64,000 nt of DNA, taken from the NCBI RefSeq assembly GCF_017874535.1, contig NZ_JAGGLS010000001.1, forward strand, positions 1-64,000. Direction: 5' to 3'. The DNA is from Anaerococcus nagyae. Its GTDB lineage: Bacteria > Bacillota > Clostridia > Tissierellales > Peptoniphilaceae. Each line of letters begins with the position of its first letter. The stretch's first letter is position 1. Both the position numbers and the translations under genes were made by a program. Positions 1 to 9,153 of the stretch are shown here, piece by piece. Below the pieces are notes generated by a model. That model did no database searches and was not told the DNA's origin. It saw only the letters and a program-made list of their open reading frames with translations.

Positions 1-2
1 AA

Positions 3-755
3 ATTGAAGCAAAAATCCTAGAAATCAGAAAAGAAAATCCAAACTATGGATACAGAAGAATAACAGCAATGTTAAGAAGATTAGGACTAAGCATACATAA
101 AAAGAAAGTACAAAGATTAGTCCAGAAGCTAAAAATACAAGTAAAGAACTTTTCTAGAAAAACAAGAAAATACTCATCATATAAGGGAACTGTTGGAAAA
201 ATTGCAGATAATAAAATAAAGAGAAACTTTAAAGTGGAAAAACCATACACCCAAATAACAACAGATACAACAGAATTTAAGTATTGTGAAAAAGATAAAT
301 CAGGCAATTATCAAATAAAGAAACTCTATCTAAATCCATACTTAGATATGTACAACAGTGAAATATTAAGCTATGAAATATCAAAACAACCAACACTAGA
401 ACCAATCCTAAAAGCCTTAGATAGAGCAATAAAAATAACAAACAAAAGCAAAGAAGAAAGAATATTTCACTCAGATCAAGGCTGGGCATACCAAATAAAA
501 CAATACACATCAAAACTAGAATCTAATGGCATAATCCAATCCATGTCTAGAAAAGGAAACTGCTTGGACAACTCACCAATGGAAAATTTCTTTGGAATAT
601 TAAAACAAGAAGTATACTACGGAAATAAATTCTACTCATATGAACACTTAAAACAAACAATTGAAGATTTCATAAGATATTACAACGAAGAAAGAATAAA
701 AGAAAAATTAGACTATTTAAGTCCAATAGAATTTAGAAAGAGAAATGCAGCATAA
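3..755 (+). CDS. IS3-family transposase OrfB (5' end outside window)
   Basis: DDE integrase-type transposase that catalyses strand transfer of the IS. The frame is open from the window's first bases, so the ATG at 69 is internal: the codons before it give YGYRRITAML, the conserved HTH_21 segment of IS150-like OrfB. The rve catalytic core is visible as TTDTTEF (first Asp), HSDQGWAYQ (second Asp) and NSPMENFFGILKQE (Glu), followed by the usual YYNEERI...LSPIEFR tail. The C-terminus is complete at the TAA. In IS3 elements OrfB is normally made as an OrfAB frameshift product; OrfA is not in the window. Confidence 0.93.
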   Translation: MEAKILEIRKENPNYGYRRITAMLRRLGLSIHKKKVQRLVQKLKIQVKNFSRKTRKYSSYKGTVGKIADNKIKRNFKVEKPYTQITTDTTEFKYCEKDKSGNYQIKKLYLNPYLDMYNSEILSYEISKQPTLEPILKALDRAIKITNKSKEERIFHSDQGWAYQIKQYTSKLESNGIIQSMSRKGNCLDNSPMENFFGILKQEVYYGNKFYSYEHLKQTIEDFIRYYNEERIKEKLDYLSPIEFRKRNAA

Positions 756-828
756 AAGTTTCCTACCCCTAGGGGTAGGAAAGAACAAAGAAATAGCAGA
801 GCTAGTATTAAAGCTTGCTCTGCTATTA

Positions 829-855
829 GGTCCAACTTTATGGGGTCACCTTACA
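829..855. repeat. Right terminal inverted repeat of the IS3-family element
   Basis: The outermost bases read TG on the minus strand, followed by a GTGACCCCATAAAGTTGGAC core, as expected for IS3-family ends. It lies 74 bp beyond the transposase stop. The matching left repeat is outside the window. Confidence 0.65.
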
Positions 856-890
856 TTCACTTAAGCTACTTTTTGTTGTACTATTTAATT

Positions 891-2648
891 TTACTTTGCA
901 TTGTTTGCTGCGTTTTCTCCAGCTATTCTACCAAATACTGTTATATCTGCTATAGCTGCTGATCCTAATCTATTTGAACCGTGAATTCCACCAGTTACTT
1001 CTCCAGCAGCATATAGACCTTCTATCCAATTTCCATCTTTATCTAATACTTCAGCATCTGTATTGATCTTAAGTCCGCCCATTGTATGGTGAACTGCTGG
1101 ACCTGCTTTTAACATATAGTAAGGACCTTCATCTATTGTCCATCCTAGCATTCTTAAGTTAAAGTCTGGGTCTTCTTCTTTTTTAGAGTTTTCGTTAAAT
1201 GTTTCTACAGTTTTTAATAATTCATCTTTGTTTATATCAAAGTGTTCTGCAAGTTCTTCTATTGTATCTGCTTTGTATAGATTTCCTTTGTCAAACTCTT
1301 CTTTGGCTTCTTCTGGATTAGATTCCATTGTTCCTGTTTCTTTATTTGATTTTTCATCCCAGATTAAGTATCCAACATGATCTGTTTGATCTTTAATTGC
1401 TAAAGAAATTTCACGACGTGTTGCAAGTTCTTCTACAAATCTATCGCCTTCTTTGTTTACTAGAAGCGCTCCACCTACAAGTCTTGTATCTCCAGTATAA
1501 AGAATTCTACCTGTATCTACATCACAGATAGGATAAAGTTGAATTTGATCCATGTCTACAGTGTCTGCATTAAGTTTTTCTGCCATCTTTATGCCATCAC
1601 CTGTTGCTCCAGGAGCGTTTGTTGACTTAACATGTTCATCTATTTCATGATCATACTCGTAAGTCATATCATCATTTGCACCAAAGCCACCTGTTGCAAG
1701 TACAACTGATTTTGCATTAACTGTTAATTCTCCATCAGGAGTTTCTGCTTTTACTCCTACTACCTTATCATCTTTAGTAAGAATTTCTTTTACGTCAGCT
1801 TCTGTGATTACATCTATACCAAGTTCATCACATTTTTTAGTATAATTCTTAATTAATTCATTACCAGAGTGTGCTTCTGGAATTAATGATCTTTTTACTG
1901 AGTGTCCACCAAAGAACATTAAACTATCTAACCAGTGAACTCCTATATCATCTCTTAACCAATAAGCATCTTCTGTCGCATGATCAGCTAATACATCTAT
2001 TAATTCTGGATCTCCTCCAGCTTCTTTAACATCTTTAGCAAATTGTTCTTTGCTATCCTCTATACCTTCTTCTTTTTGTAGCTCATTATCTGGAGCTGCC
2101 ATTTCTCCACCAGAGATTAATGTATTGCCTCCAACTTGTGGCATTTTTTCAAGTAATACTACATTTGCTCCGTCTTCTTTGGCAGTTACTGCAGCTGCAA
2201 ATCCAGCTCCACCACCACCTACAACTACGACATCAACATCTTTTGTTGAATCTGTTTTTTCTTTTGTATTTTTTGCAGCTACTTCATTTTGGAAGTTCTT
2301 AACATCTCTTCCAGAATCAGCTATTGCTGCTGTTACAGCTTCTAAGAAACCTACTGATGAATTAGTAGCTCCTGATACAGTATCTACTTTTACTGAATTG
2401 TTAGCTACGACTTCATCTGTAAGTTTTTCTATAGCTTGATCTCCGAGTCCTTCTGTCTCGCTATGTACTGTTTCTATTGATTTAATCTTATCTCCATCAA
2501 AATCAACTGTGGCTGTAATATCGCCTTTATTTCCTTTGCCTACTCCTTCTCCAGTAGTTTTTGCATCTGTTCCACTGTTAGAACCTCCGCAAGCTGAAAG
2601 TCCCATTGCTAGGGATAAAATTAAAGGTATGATTTTATTCTTTTTCAT
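891..2648 (-). CDS. Secreted FMN/FAD flavoprotein reductase (fumarate/urocanate reductase-like)
   Basis: A 585-residue lipoprotein reductase. Residues 1-20 form a signal peptide with lipobox LSAC (lipidated Cys20). An FMN_bind domain (about 43-115) carries D-T-V-S-G-A-T, where Thr95 matches the site flavinylated by ApbE in this family. From about residue 138 there is a FAD_binding_2 domain (VVVGGGGAGFAAA) that runs to the end. Conserved catalytic-type segments are GDRFVEELATRRE, HHTMGG and GSNRLGSAA, matching the Arg/His/Arg set of soluble fumarate reductases. It probably passes electrons from a membrane flavin carrier to an extracellular organic acceptor. The acceptor (fumarate, urocanate, acrylate or other) cannot be told from sequence. 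SD AGGAGG precedes the ATG; monocistronic. Confidence 0.85.
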   Translation of the reverse strand: MKKNKIIPLILSLAMGLSACGGSNSGTDAKTTGEGVGKGNKGDITATVDFDGDKIKSIETVHSETEGLGDQAIEKLTDEVVANNSVKVDTVSGATNSSVGFLEAVTAAIADSGRDVKNFQNEVAAKNTKEKTDSTKDVDVVVVGGGGAGFAAAVTAKEDGANVVLLEKMPQVGGNTLISGGEMAAPDNELQKEEGIEDSKEQFAKDVKEAGGDPELIDVLADHATEDAYWLRDDIGVHWLDSLMFFGGHSVKRSLIPEAHSGNELIKNYTKKCDELGIDVITEADVKEILTKDDKVVGVKAETPDGELTVNAKSVVLATGGFGANDDMTYEYDHEIDEHVKSTNAPGATGDGIKMAEKLNADTVDMDQIQLYPICDVDTGRILYTGDTRLVGGALLVNKEGDRFVEELATRREISLAIKDQTDHVGYLIWDEKSNKETGTMESNPEEAKEEFDKGNLYKADTIEELAEHFDINKDELLKTVETFNENSKKEEDPDFNLRMLGWTIDEGPYYMLKAGPAVHHTMGGLKINTDAEVLDKDGNWIEGLYAAGEVTGGIHGSNRLGSAAIADITVFGRIAGENAANNAK

Positions 2649-2679
2649 ACACCCCTCCTATGAATTTGTTACAGATATA

Positions 2680-2708
2680 ATTTTAACAAATAAAATAGTT
2701 TTATGCAA
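2680..2708 (-). promoter_or_regulatory. Sigma-A-type promoter of the flavoprotein gene
   Basis: On the minus strand: -35 TTGCAT, 17-bp spacer, -10 TAAAAT, about 30 bp upstream of the ATG. The rest of 2709-2895 is AT-rich and I see no gene in it. Confidence 0.55.
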
Positions 2709-2895
2709 GGGTTTACATCTATTTTATAATTATTTTGATTAATATGAAAATCACTCCCTTATATTATAGAGTATCTTGTAAGAAATTTAGCTAAATATAC
2801 CCTATATATAAAATACTTATAGTTAATAATTTAGACTAAAATTTCCCAAGACTTTATATAAGGAAGTGTCAAGCATTTGCAATAGGTGAGAAATT

Positions 2896-3483
2896 TTAAT
2901 TATTTATTATAACCTCTACCTGTTCATGGATTACGCCTAGGTTATGTTTATTTTCTGATGAGTATGCAAAAATCAAACCCTCATCTTCTATATTTAGTTT
3001 TTTCTTTATAGCATTAATGTGCTTATGAAGTTGATTCTTAGAAATTTTATCGTATTTTGTAGCTATTACAAAACCAGTAAATCCAGAATCAATTATCCAC
3101 TCATACATCTTGCAGTCAAGATCAGTTGGATCGTGTCTAATATCTACTAAAAGAAAAACTTCTTTTAAATTTTCTCTTTGGTGAAGATATTCATTGATTA
3201 ACTTATCCCATTTAGACTTTTCTACCTTAGATACCTTGGCATATCCATAGCCTGGCAAATCTACTAATCTAAATTTACTATCTATATTATAAAAATTAAT
3301 AGTCCTAGTTTTTCCAGGTTTAGATGATGTTCTTGCCAAATTCTTTCTTCCCAAAAATGCATTTATAAAAGAAGATTTACCTACATTGGATCTACCAACG
3401 AAAGCTATCTCTTCTATAGATCTATCTGGCCACTGTGATTTGAATCCTGCTACTTGTTCTAATTCTATTGACTTAAATTTCAT
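2896..3483 (-). CDS. engB: Ribosome biogenesis GTPase EngB (YsxC/YihA)
   Basis: Essential TRAFAC-class GTPase acting in large ribosomal subunit assembly. At 195 residues it has the family's usual length. Visible motifs are the P-loop GRSNVGKSS (residues 30-38), the switch II segment DLPGYGYAKVS and the base-recognition motif TKYDK. The start overlaps the end of lon by 4 bp, so the two are translationally coupled and engB is the last gene of the clpP-clpX-lon run. lon-engB adjacency is common in Firmicutes. No obvious U-tailed hairpin follows the stop. Confidence 0.96.
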   Translation of the reverse strand: MKFKSIELEQVAGFKSQWPDRSIEEIAFVGRSNVGKSSFINAFLGRKNLARTSSKPGKTRTINFYNIDSKFRLVDLPGYGYAKVSKVEKSKWDKLINEYLHQRENLKEVFLLVDIRHDPTDLDCKMYEWIIDSGFTGFVIATKYDKISKNQLHKHINAIKKKLNIEDEGLIFAYSSENKHNLGVIHEQVEVIINN

Positions 3484-5810
3484 ATCAGAGTCCTATCTAT
3501 AACTTCTGAAACATTTGAAACTTCTATAAAATTAATCTTATCTCTAATTTCCCTTGGTATATCTTCCGTATCTCTTTTATTTTTCTTAGGTATTATTACA
3601 TCTTTTATACCATAACTATAGGCCGCTAGGGCTTTTTCTTTTAATCCACCAATTGGTAATACATCTCCTGTTATAGTAACCTCACCTGTCATAGCTATAT
3701 TATTTCTAGCTTTTTTTCCAGTAAGGGCACTTACCATAGCTGTTGTCATAGTAATACCTGCTGACGGTCCATCTTTTGGGGTAGCTCCCTCTGGTACGTG
3801 GACATGGATATCTTTATCATCATAAAATTTGCCTTTAATGCCTAACTTATTAGCATTAGACCTTATATATGTCATAGCCGCTTGTCCACTTTCTTTCATA
3901 ACATCTCCAAGAGAGCCTGTAAATTCTACATTTCCCTTACCTTCCATGACATTTGCTTCTACAGTAAGCATAGTACCACCAACTGACGTCCAAGCCAATC
4001 CATTAACAACACCTACCTTATCTTCACGAGATATATGATCTTCTAGGAATCTCTCTCTACCAAGATACTTGTTATAATTAGCCATCGTAACTCTAACTTG
4101 CGCTTTACCTTCTAAGATTTCTTTTACTGCACGCCTACAAATTTTTGCTATAAGTCTTTCTAATTCACGAACGCCAGCCTCTCTAGTATAATTTTTTATA
4201 ATTGCCCCTAAGACGCTATCAGAGATTGTAAGCTCATTTTCTTTCAGACCATTTCTTTCTTTTTCTTTAGATACTAAGTATTTCTTTGCTATATTTAATT
4301 TTTCATTTAGAGTATAACCAGAAAGCTCAATAATTTCTAATCTATCATAAAGAGCATCAGGAATTTCATTTGCATCATTTGCTGTTGTAATGAAAAATAC
4401 GTCTGATAAATCAAATGGTATGTCCAAATATCTATCTATGAATTTATCATTCTGCTCAGGATCTAGAACTTCTAGCAATGCTGATGATGGGTCTCCTCTA
4501 AAATCTGATCCAAGCTTATCAATTTCATCTAATAAAAATACCGGATTCTTAACACCAGATCTATTGATATTTGCCATAAGCCTTCCAGCCATAGCACCTA
4601 CATATGTTCTTCTATGACCTCTAATCTCAGACTCATCAGTAACACCACCAAGTCTCATAGTTACAAACTCACGGTTTAAAGCACGTGCTATAGACTTAGC
4701 TATAGAAGTCTTCCCAACTCCAGGAGGTCCTACTAAACACAATACCGTACCCTGGGTATTTTTGTTTTTAATCTTTACTGCAATAGATTCTAGAATGCGT
4801 TCCTTAACCTCATCTAGTCCATAATGATCTTCATCAAGGATCTTTTGAGATCTTTTTATATCTAATTTATCTTTAGATTTTTTATTCCAAGGTAAATTAA
4901 CAACAAAGTCTAAGTAAGCACTGATAACACCATAATCTGGACTCATTTCAGGTATAGAAGCAAGTCTATTAGCATCCTTTAACAAAGATTTTTTGCTGTT
5001 CTCATCTAGCTTAAGTTTTTCAATCTTATTTATAAGTTCTATGGCTTCACTTTCATAATCACCAGTAGCTTCATTTAATTCTCTTTGAATTGCATCAATC
5101 TTTTCCCTAAGAAAATATTCTTTTTGAGATTGATTGATGTTTTCTTGAACTTCTTGATCTATTTCAAGGCTTAGGTTCTTAAGCTCTATTTCTCTAGTTA
5201 AAATCTCATGCAATAAAGTAAGACGGGCTTCTGTATCTAGTTCTTTAAGTAGTGCATAGTACTCTTCAGCTTTTAGATCTAGATGATAAATTATTACATC
5301 AGCAAGTCTATGAAGATTATGCACTTCCCCCATTGAAAATACTGATTCGTCATATACATTACCGTCAAGCTCTACATAATTTTTGAAATCTTCTACTAAG
5401 AGCTTTCTTAAAGCTTCTTTTTTAGCTGTTATTTCTTCATTATCTTCTATATAAGTATATTGCTCAACATTTGCTTTATAAAAACCTTCACCTATCTTTA
5501 TTTCATTGACTTTTGCAATTGATTTTGCTTCAACATAAACTCTCAAATCACCATTAGGAAGAGTAAATGATTCTTTTATCCCTACTACCATTCCATAATC
5601 ATAAAGAGCATCAGTGCGTGGATTTTCATCAAAAATATTTTTTTGGTTTACTAAAAATACATCTGTATTTCTAATATTAGCATCTTCAATTGCTTTTTTT
5701 GAGATAGCTCTAGCACAGTCAAAATTTATTATTGTATTAGGAAATGCCCAAAGTCCTCTAAGAGGTACTAAAGGATATTCATTTGTGCTTAGTTTATAAA
5801 CATCTGCCAT
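3480..5810 (-). CDS. lon: ATP-dependent protease Lon
   Basis: Cytosolic AAA+ serine protease that degrades misfolded and regulatory proteins. The open frame extends to 5846, but I place the start at 5810 (MADVYKLSTN): GGGAG lies 7 bases upstream of that ATG, while the upstream ATG has no spaced SD. From this start it has 776 residues. N-terminal substrate-binding LonN domain (PLVPLRGLWAFPN...), central coiled coil, AAA+ module with Walker A GPPGVGKTS and Walker B FLLDEIDK, and C-terminal S16 protease with catalytic Ser in PKDGPSAG and Lys in IGGLKEKAL. It follows clpX on the same strand, with a weak hairpin between. Confidence 0.97.
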   Translation of the reverse strand: MADVYKLSTNEYPLVPLRGLWAFPNTIINFDCARAISKKAIEDANIRNTDVFLVNQKNIFDENPRTDALYDYGMVVGIKESFTLPNGDLRVYVEAKSIAKVNEIKIGEGFYKANVEQYTYIEDNEEITAKKEALRKLLVEDFKNYVELDGNVYDESVFSMGEVHNLHRLADVIIYHLDLKAEEYYALLKELDTEARLTLLHEILTREIELKNLSLEIDQEVQENINQSQKEYFLREKIDAIQRELNEATGDYESEAIELINKIEKLKLDENSKKSLLKDANRLASIPEMSPDYGVISAYLDFVVNLPWNKKSKDKLDIKRSQKILDEDHYGLDEVKERILESIAVKIKNKNTQGTVLCLVGPPGVGKTSIAKSIARALNREFVTMRLGGVTDESEIRGHRRTYVGAMAGRLMANINRSGVKNPVFLLDEIDKLGSDFRGDPSSALLEVLDPEQNDKFIDRYLDIPFDLSDVFFITTANDANEIPDALYDRLEIIELSGYTLNEKLNIAKKYLVSKEKERNGLKENELTISDSVLGAIIKNYTREAGVRELERLIAKICRRAVKEILEGKAQVRVTMANYNKYLGRERFLEDHISREDKVGVVNGLAWTSVGGTMLTVEANVMEGKGNVEFTGSLGDVMKESGQAAMTYIRSNANKLGIKGKFYDDKDIHVHVPEGATPKDGPSAGITMTTAMVSALTGKKARNNIAMTGEVTITGDVLPIGGLKEKALAAYSYGIKDVIIPKKNKRDTEDIPREIRDKINFIEVSNVSEVIDRTLI

Positions 5811-5825
5811 CTTTAACTCCCTTTT

Positions 5826-5854
5826 AAAAAAGGGAATGACTAGCATCCCCTTTT
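5826..5854 (-). terminator. Weak intrinsic terminator between clpX and lon
   Basis: On the minus strand a 9-bp stem (AAAAGGGGA / TTCCCTTTT, one G-U pair) with a 9-nt loop is followed by further T residues. It sits in the 56-bp clpX-lon gap and could reduce read-through into lon rather than stop it. Confidence 0.4.
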
Positions 5855-5866
5855 ACTTATCTTTAC

Positions 5867-7096
5867 TTATTTTTTCTTATATTTTAATTTAGAGTGATCA
5901 TCAATCGACTCTTTTGTAACAACTACTTCTTTTATTTCAGTTTTTGATGGTATATCATACATAACATCTAAAAGCAAATCTTCAAGTATAGTTCTAAGCC
6001 CCCTTGCACCAGTTTTTTGGGCAATAGCCTTATCAGCTATTTCCTTAATTGCCTTATCTTCAAATGTTAGTTTAACATCATCTAAATCGAATAACTTTTT
6101 ATATTGCTTGATCAAAGAATTTTTAGGTTCCTTTAATATGCGTATTAAGGCATCTTGGTCAAGACTATCTAAAGTAACAATGATTGGAACTCTACCTATA
6201 AATTCTGGTATCAATCCAAATTTTAGCAAATCTTCAGTATTAACATCAGATAAGTTTGCAACATGGTCATTTGACTTTATTTCAGCACCAAAGCCTATAG
6301 TCTTTTGAGCTTGTCTGCGATTGATAATATCTTCAATGCCATCAAAAGCACCACCTAAAATAAATAGTATATTACTTGTATCTACCTGAATGTACTCTTG
6401 GCTAGGATGTTTTCTGCCACCTTGTGGAGGTACATTAGCTTCTGTGCCCTCTATTAATTTTAGAAGTGCTTGCTGAACACCTTCACCAGATACATCACGG
6501 GTTATAGATGGATTTTCGCTCTTACGAGTAATCTTATCAATCTCATCGACATAAATTATACCGTGTTCAGCAGCTTCGATGTCATAATCTGCTGCTTGGA
6601 TAAGTTTTAGGATAATATTTTCTACATCTTCTCCTACATATCCTGCCTCAGTAAGGCTTGTAGCATCTGCAATGGCAAATGGCACATTTAGCTTACGAGC
6701 TAAGGTTTGAGCAAGTAATGTTTTACCAGAACCAGTTGGTCCTAGCATTAAAATATTGGATTTTTGTAATTCTATTTCATCCATATTCTCATTATTTGCA
6801 TTTATTCTCTTGTAGTGATTATAAACCGCTACTGATAGAGTTTTTTTAGCCTCATTTTGACCAATAACATAATCGTTTAAAAATTCATTGATTTCCTTTG
6901 GTGTAGAAAGATTTACATTACCATCTTCATCAAAGTAATCATTTTTATATTTCACTTCTGCATTAATAATATCACTACATAAATCTACGCACTCATTGCA
7001 GATATAAGCATCTGCACCTGCGATTATACGATCTACTTGCGAACTATCCTTGCCACAGAAAGAACATTTTACATCTTCACCTTCGAAGTTTGCCAT
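5867..7096 (-). CDS. clpX: ATP-dependent Clp protease ATP-binding subunit ClpX
   Basis: AAA+ unfoldase that feeds substrates to ClpP. 409 residues, usual length. N-terminal zinc-binding domain with Cys11, Cys14, Cys33 and Cys36 (CSFC...CNEC), Walker A GPTGSGKT, Walker [10 protein letters not shown], the pore RKH loop (GGRKHPSQE), the ClpP-docking IGF loop (KTIGFGAEI) and sensor II GARGLR. It starts 6 bp after clpP, consistent with co-transcription and a matched protease pair. It has no partner gene duplication in the window. Confidence 0.98.
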   Translation of the reverse strand: MANFEGEDVKCSFCGKDSSQVDRIIAGADAYICNECVDLCSDIINAEVKYKNDYFDEDGNVNLSTPKEINEFLNDYVIGQNEAKKTLSVAVYNHYKRINANNENMDEIELQKSNILMLGPTGSGKTLLAQTLARKLNVPFAIADATSLTEAGYVGEDVENIILKLIQAADYDIEAAEHGIIYVDEIDKITRKSENPSITRDVSGEGVQQALLKLIEGTEANVPPQGGRKHPSQEYIQVDTSNILFILGGAFDGIEDIINRRQAQKTIGFGAEIKSNDHVANLSDVNTEDLLKFGLIPEFIGRVPIIVTLDSLDQDALIRILKEPKNSLIKQYKKLFDLDDVKLTFEDKAIKEIADKAIAQKTGARGLRTILEDLLLDVMYDIPSKTEIKEVVVTKESIDDHSKLKYKKK

Positions 7097-7102
7097 CTTT
7101 GC

Positions 7103-7696
7103 CTACTTACTTTCAATTACTTGATCGATTAAGCCGTAATTAAGTGCTTCTTCAGCTGTCATGGCAAAATCACGATCTGTATCTTTTTCTATTTTTTCTA
7201 GGTCTTGACCTGTATTATTTGCAAGGATATGGTTTAATCTTTCCTTAATTTTTATTATTTGCTCAGCTTGGATAACTATATCAGAAGCTTGACCTTGTGC
7301 ACCACCACTTGGTTGGTGAATCATAATATTTGAGTTTGGTAAAGAAAATCTCTTGCCTTTAGCTCCTGAGGAAAGCAATACTGCTCCCATAGAAGCTGCC
7401 TGACCTATACAAATTGTAGATACATCTGGTTTGATGTAATTCATTGTATCATAAATTGCAAGACCACTTGTTACAACTCCTCCCGGGGAATTGATATAAA
7501 ATTGAATGTCCTTATCTGGATCCTCACTTTCTAGGAAAAGCAATTGGGCAATAATTATATCACTCATTTGATCATTTACTTCTCCTGATAGAAAAATAAT
7601 CCTATCTTTTAGTAATCTTGAATATATATCATAGGCTCTTTCGCCTTTATTTGTTGATTCTACTACAGTTGGTACTAAGTAATTTCTTGCTTGCAT
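7103..7696 (-). CDS. clpP: ATP-dependent Clp protease proteolytic subunit ClpP
   Basis: Serine peptidase that forms the tetradecameric chamber used by ClpX. 197 residues. Catalytic triad visible as Ser102 ([11 protein letters not shown]), His127 (MIHQPSGG) and Asp176 (DTDRDF). Glycine-rich SPGGVV oxyanion segment near residue 70. SD AAGGAG precedes the ATG. It lies between tig and clpX; the tig-clpP-clpX order is a widely conserved proteostasis operon. Confidence 0.98.
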   Translation of the reverse strand: MQARNYLVPTVVESTNKGERAYDIYSRLLKDRIIFLSGEVNDQMSDIIIAQLLFLESEDPDKDIQFYINSPGGVVTSGLAIYDTMNYIKPDVSTICIGQAASMGAVLLSSGAKGKRFSLPNSNIMIHQPSGGAQGQASDIVIQAEQIIKIKERLNHILANNTGQDLEKIEKDTDRDFAMTAEEALNYGLIDQVIESK

Positions 7697-7733
7697 AAAA
7701 TCTCCTTTTATTTATAAAATGGAGGATGATATC

Positions 7734-9098
7734 TTAGTTTTCTTCGCTTTCTTCTTTAGAATCTTCATTATCATGGTCATCACCAACTGCTTTGTGATAC
7801 TCTTCATGAGGTAGAGCTTTTGCATTATCAACTAATAATTCAACAGCTTTACGTCTTTTAATATTTTCTTTCATAGTATCTTCTGATACATTACTTCTAA
7901 AGATTTCTTTGAATTTTTCGATATCATCAACACCATACATTTTAGCTGATTCGTTGATTTCTTCTTCGATTTCTTCATCTGTTACATCAAAGGCTTCTTT
8001 TAGAGCTACTTCATCCATTACAAGATTAGCTTTTACTTTTTCTTCAGCTTGAGCTCTGTATTGGTCTCTGATTTGGTCCATATCCATTTGTGTCATTTCA
8101 ACATATTGGCTAAGACCAATTCCCATTTGTTGTAATCTTTGGTCAAGATTTTGCATTTCAACGTCAATTTCTTGGCTTACTAAAGATTCTGGAGCGCTTA
8201 CTTCACTTATTTTTACTAAGGCTTCTATGGCTTGATTTTGCATCATATTTGTAGCATAGTTAGCCTTTTCTTCTTTAAGACTTTCTTTAAGATCAGCTTT
8301 TAGCTCATCTAATGTTTCAAATTCAGAAATGTCCATAGCAAAATCATCATCTAATTCTGGTAGTTCTTTTTCTGTTATAGAATTGATTTCCACTTCAAAT
8401 TTTGCATCTTTACCTTGGAATTCTTTAGCTTGGTAGTCTTCTGGGAATGTTACATTAACATCAAATTTATCCCCAACTTTGTGTCCTGCAACTTGATCTT
8501 CGAATCCTTCTATAAAAGTATGTGAACCTAATACTAGATCATAATCACTTGCCTTACCGCCTTCAAATCTTTCACCATCAAGGTATCCATCAAAGTCAAT
8601 ATTTACAGTATCTCCCTCTTTAGCTTCTCTATCTTCTACAGGGATTAATCTAGCATTTTCTTCTTGTTGTCTTTTAAGTTCATTTTCTACATCTTCATCA
8701 GTTACTTCTGATGGAATCTCTTCGATTATTAATTCTGAATAATCACCTAAAGTTGGATGTGGTTTTGTTTCTACCTCAACTTTAAATGTGATATCTTTAT
8801 CTTTTTCTATATCATCTAAGTCTACGGATGGTTGGTCAATTGGTTCAAGCTCTAATTCTTCAATTGCTTTTTCATATGGTTCTGGAAAAACTATTTGAAT
8901 AGCTTCATCATAGAAAATTTCTGGACCATACATTTTTTCTAGAACTCTTCTTGGAACATGTCCTGCTCTAAATCCATCTACTCTATATCTTTTTTTATTT
9001 CTGTTATAAACTGTGTTTACAGCTTTTGCAAAATCATCATAAGCAACATCAAATTCAAATTTTGCAAGGTTATTATCATGAGATTTTAATTCTGTCAT
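7734..9098 (-). CDS. tig: Trigger factor (ribosome-associated chaperone and prolyl isomerase)
   Basis: Binds the ribosome near the exit tunnel through the signature loop, here GFRAGHVPRRVLEKMYG; the usual Lys after the second Gly is His. 454 residues: N-terminal ribosome-binding domain, FKBP-type PPIase domain (EGDTVNIDFDGYLDG ... FIEGFEDQVAGHKVGD) at about 155-240, and helical C-terminal chaperone domain. The extreme C-terminus is acidic (EDSKEESEEN). SD GGAGG. First gene of tig-clpP-clpX-lon-engB, just downstream of cca with a 55-bp gap and no terminator. Confidence 0.96.
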   Translation of the reverse strand: MTELKSHDNNLAKFEFDVAYDDFAKAVNTVYNRNKKRYRVDGFRAGHVPRRVLEKMYGPEIFYDEAIQIVFPEPYEKAIEELELEPIDQPSVDLDDIEKDKDITFKVEVETKPHPTLGDYSELIIEEIPSEVTDEDVENELKRQQEENARLIPVEDREAKEGDTVNIDFDGYLDGERFEGGKASDYDLVLGSHTFIEGFEDQVAGHKVGDKFDVNVTFPEDYQAKEFQGKDAKFEVEINSITEKELPELDDDFAMDISEFETLDELKADLKESLKEEKANYATNMMQNQAIEALVKISEVSAPESLVSQEIDVEMQNLDQRLQQMGIGLSQYVEMTQMDMDQIRDQYRAQAEEKVKANLVMDEVALKEAFDVTDEEIEEEINESAKMYGVDDIEKFKEIFRSNVSEDTMKENIKRRKAVELLVDNAKALPHEEYHKAVGDDHDNEDSKEESEEN

Positions 9099-9153
9099 TT
9101 CTTCCTCCTGCTTTATAGCTACTCATTTGTCTAATATACTACTTTTGTATTAT

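Larger units (their letters stand above)
1..855 (+). mobile_element. IS3-family insertion sequence, right part
   Basis: The left edge of the window lies inside an IS3-family element. It holds the orfB transposase, then two hairpins (a 24-nt perfect palindrome at 759-782 and an 11-bp stem at 792-802/817-827), then a probable right terminal inverted repeat at 829-855. Read on the minus strand, that end begins TGTAAGGTGACCCC and continues ATAAAGTTGGACC, which resembles the TG...CCCC...AAGTTGGAC ends typical of the IS150 group. The left end and orfA are outside the window, so completeness cannot be judged. The direct target repeat cannot be confirmed from one side. Confidence 0.85.

Noticed and set aside
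2843-2895. TTGACA box on the minus strand near 2870
   Set aside because: No suitable -10 at 16-18 bp, and the gene before it (engB) points away.
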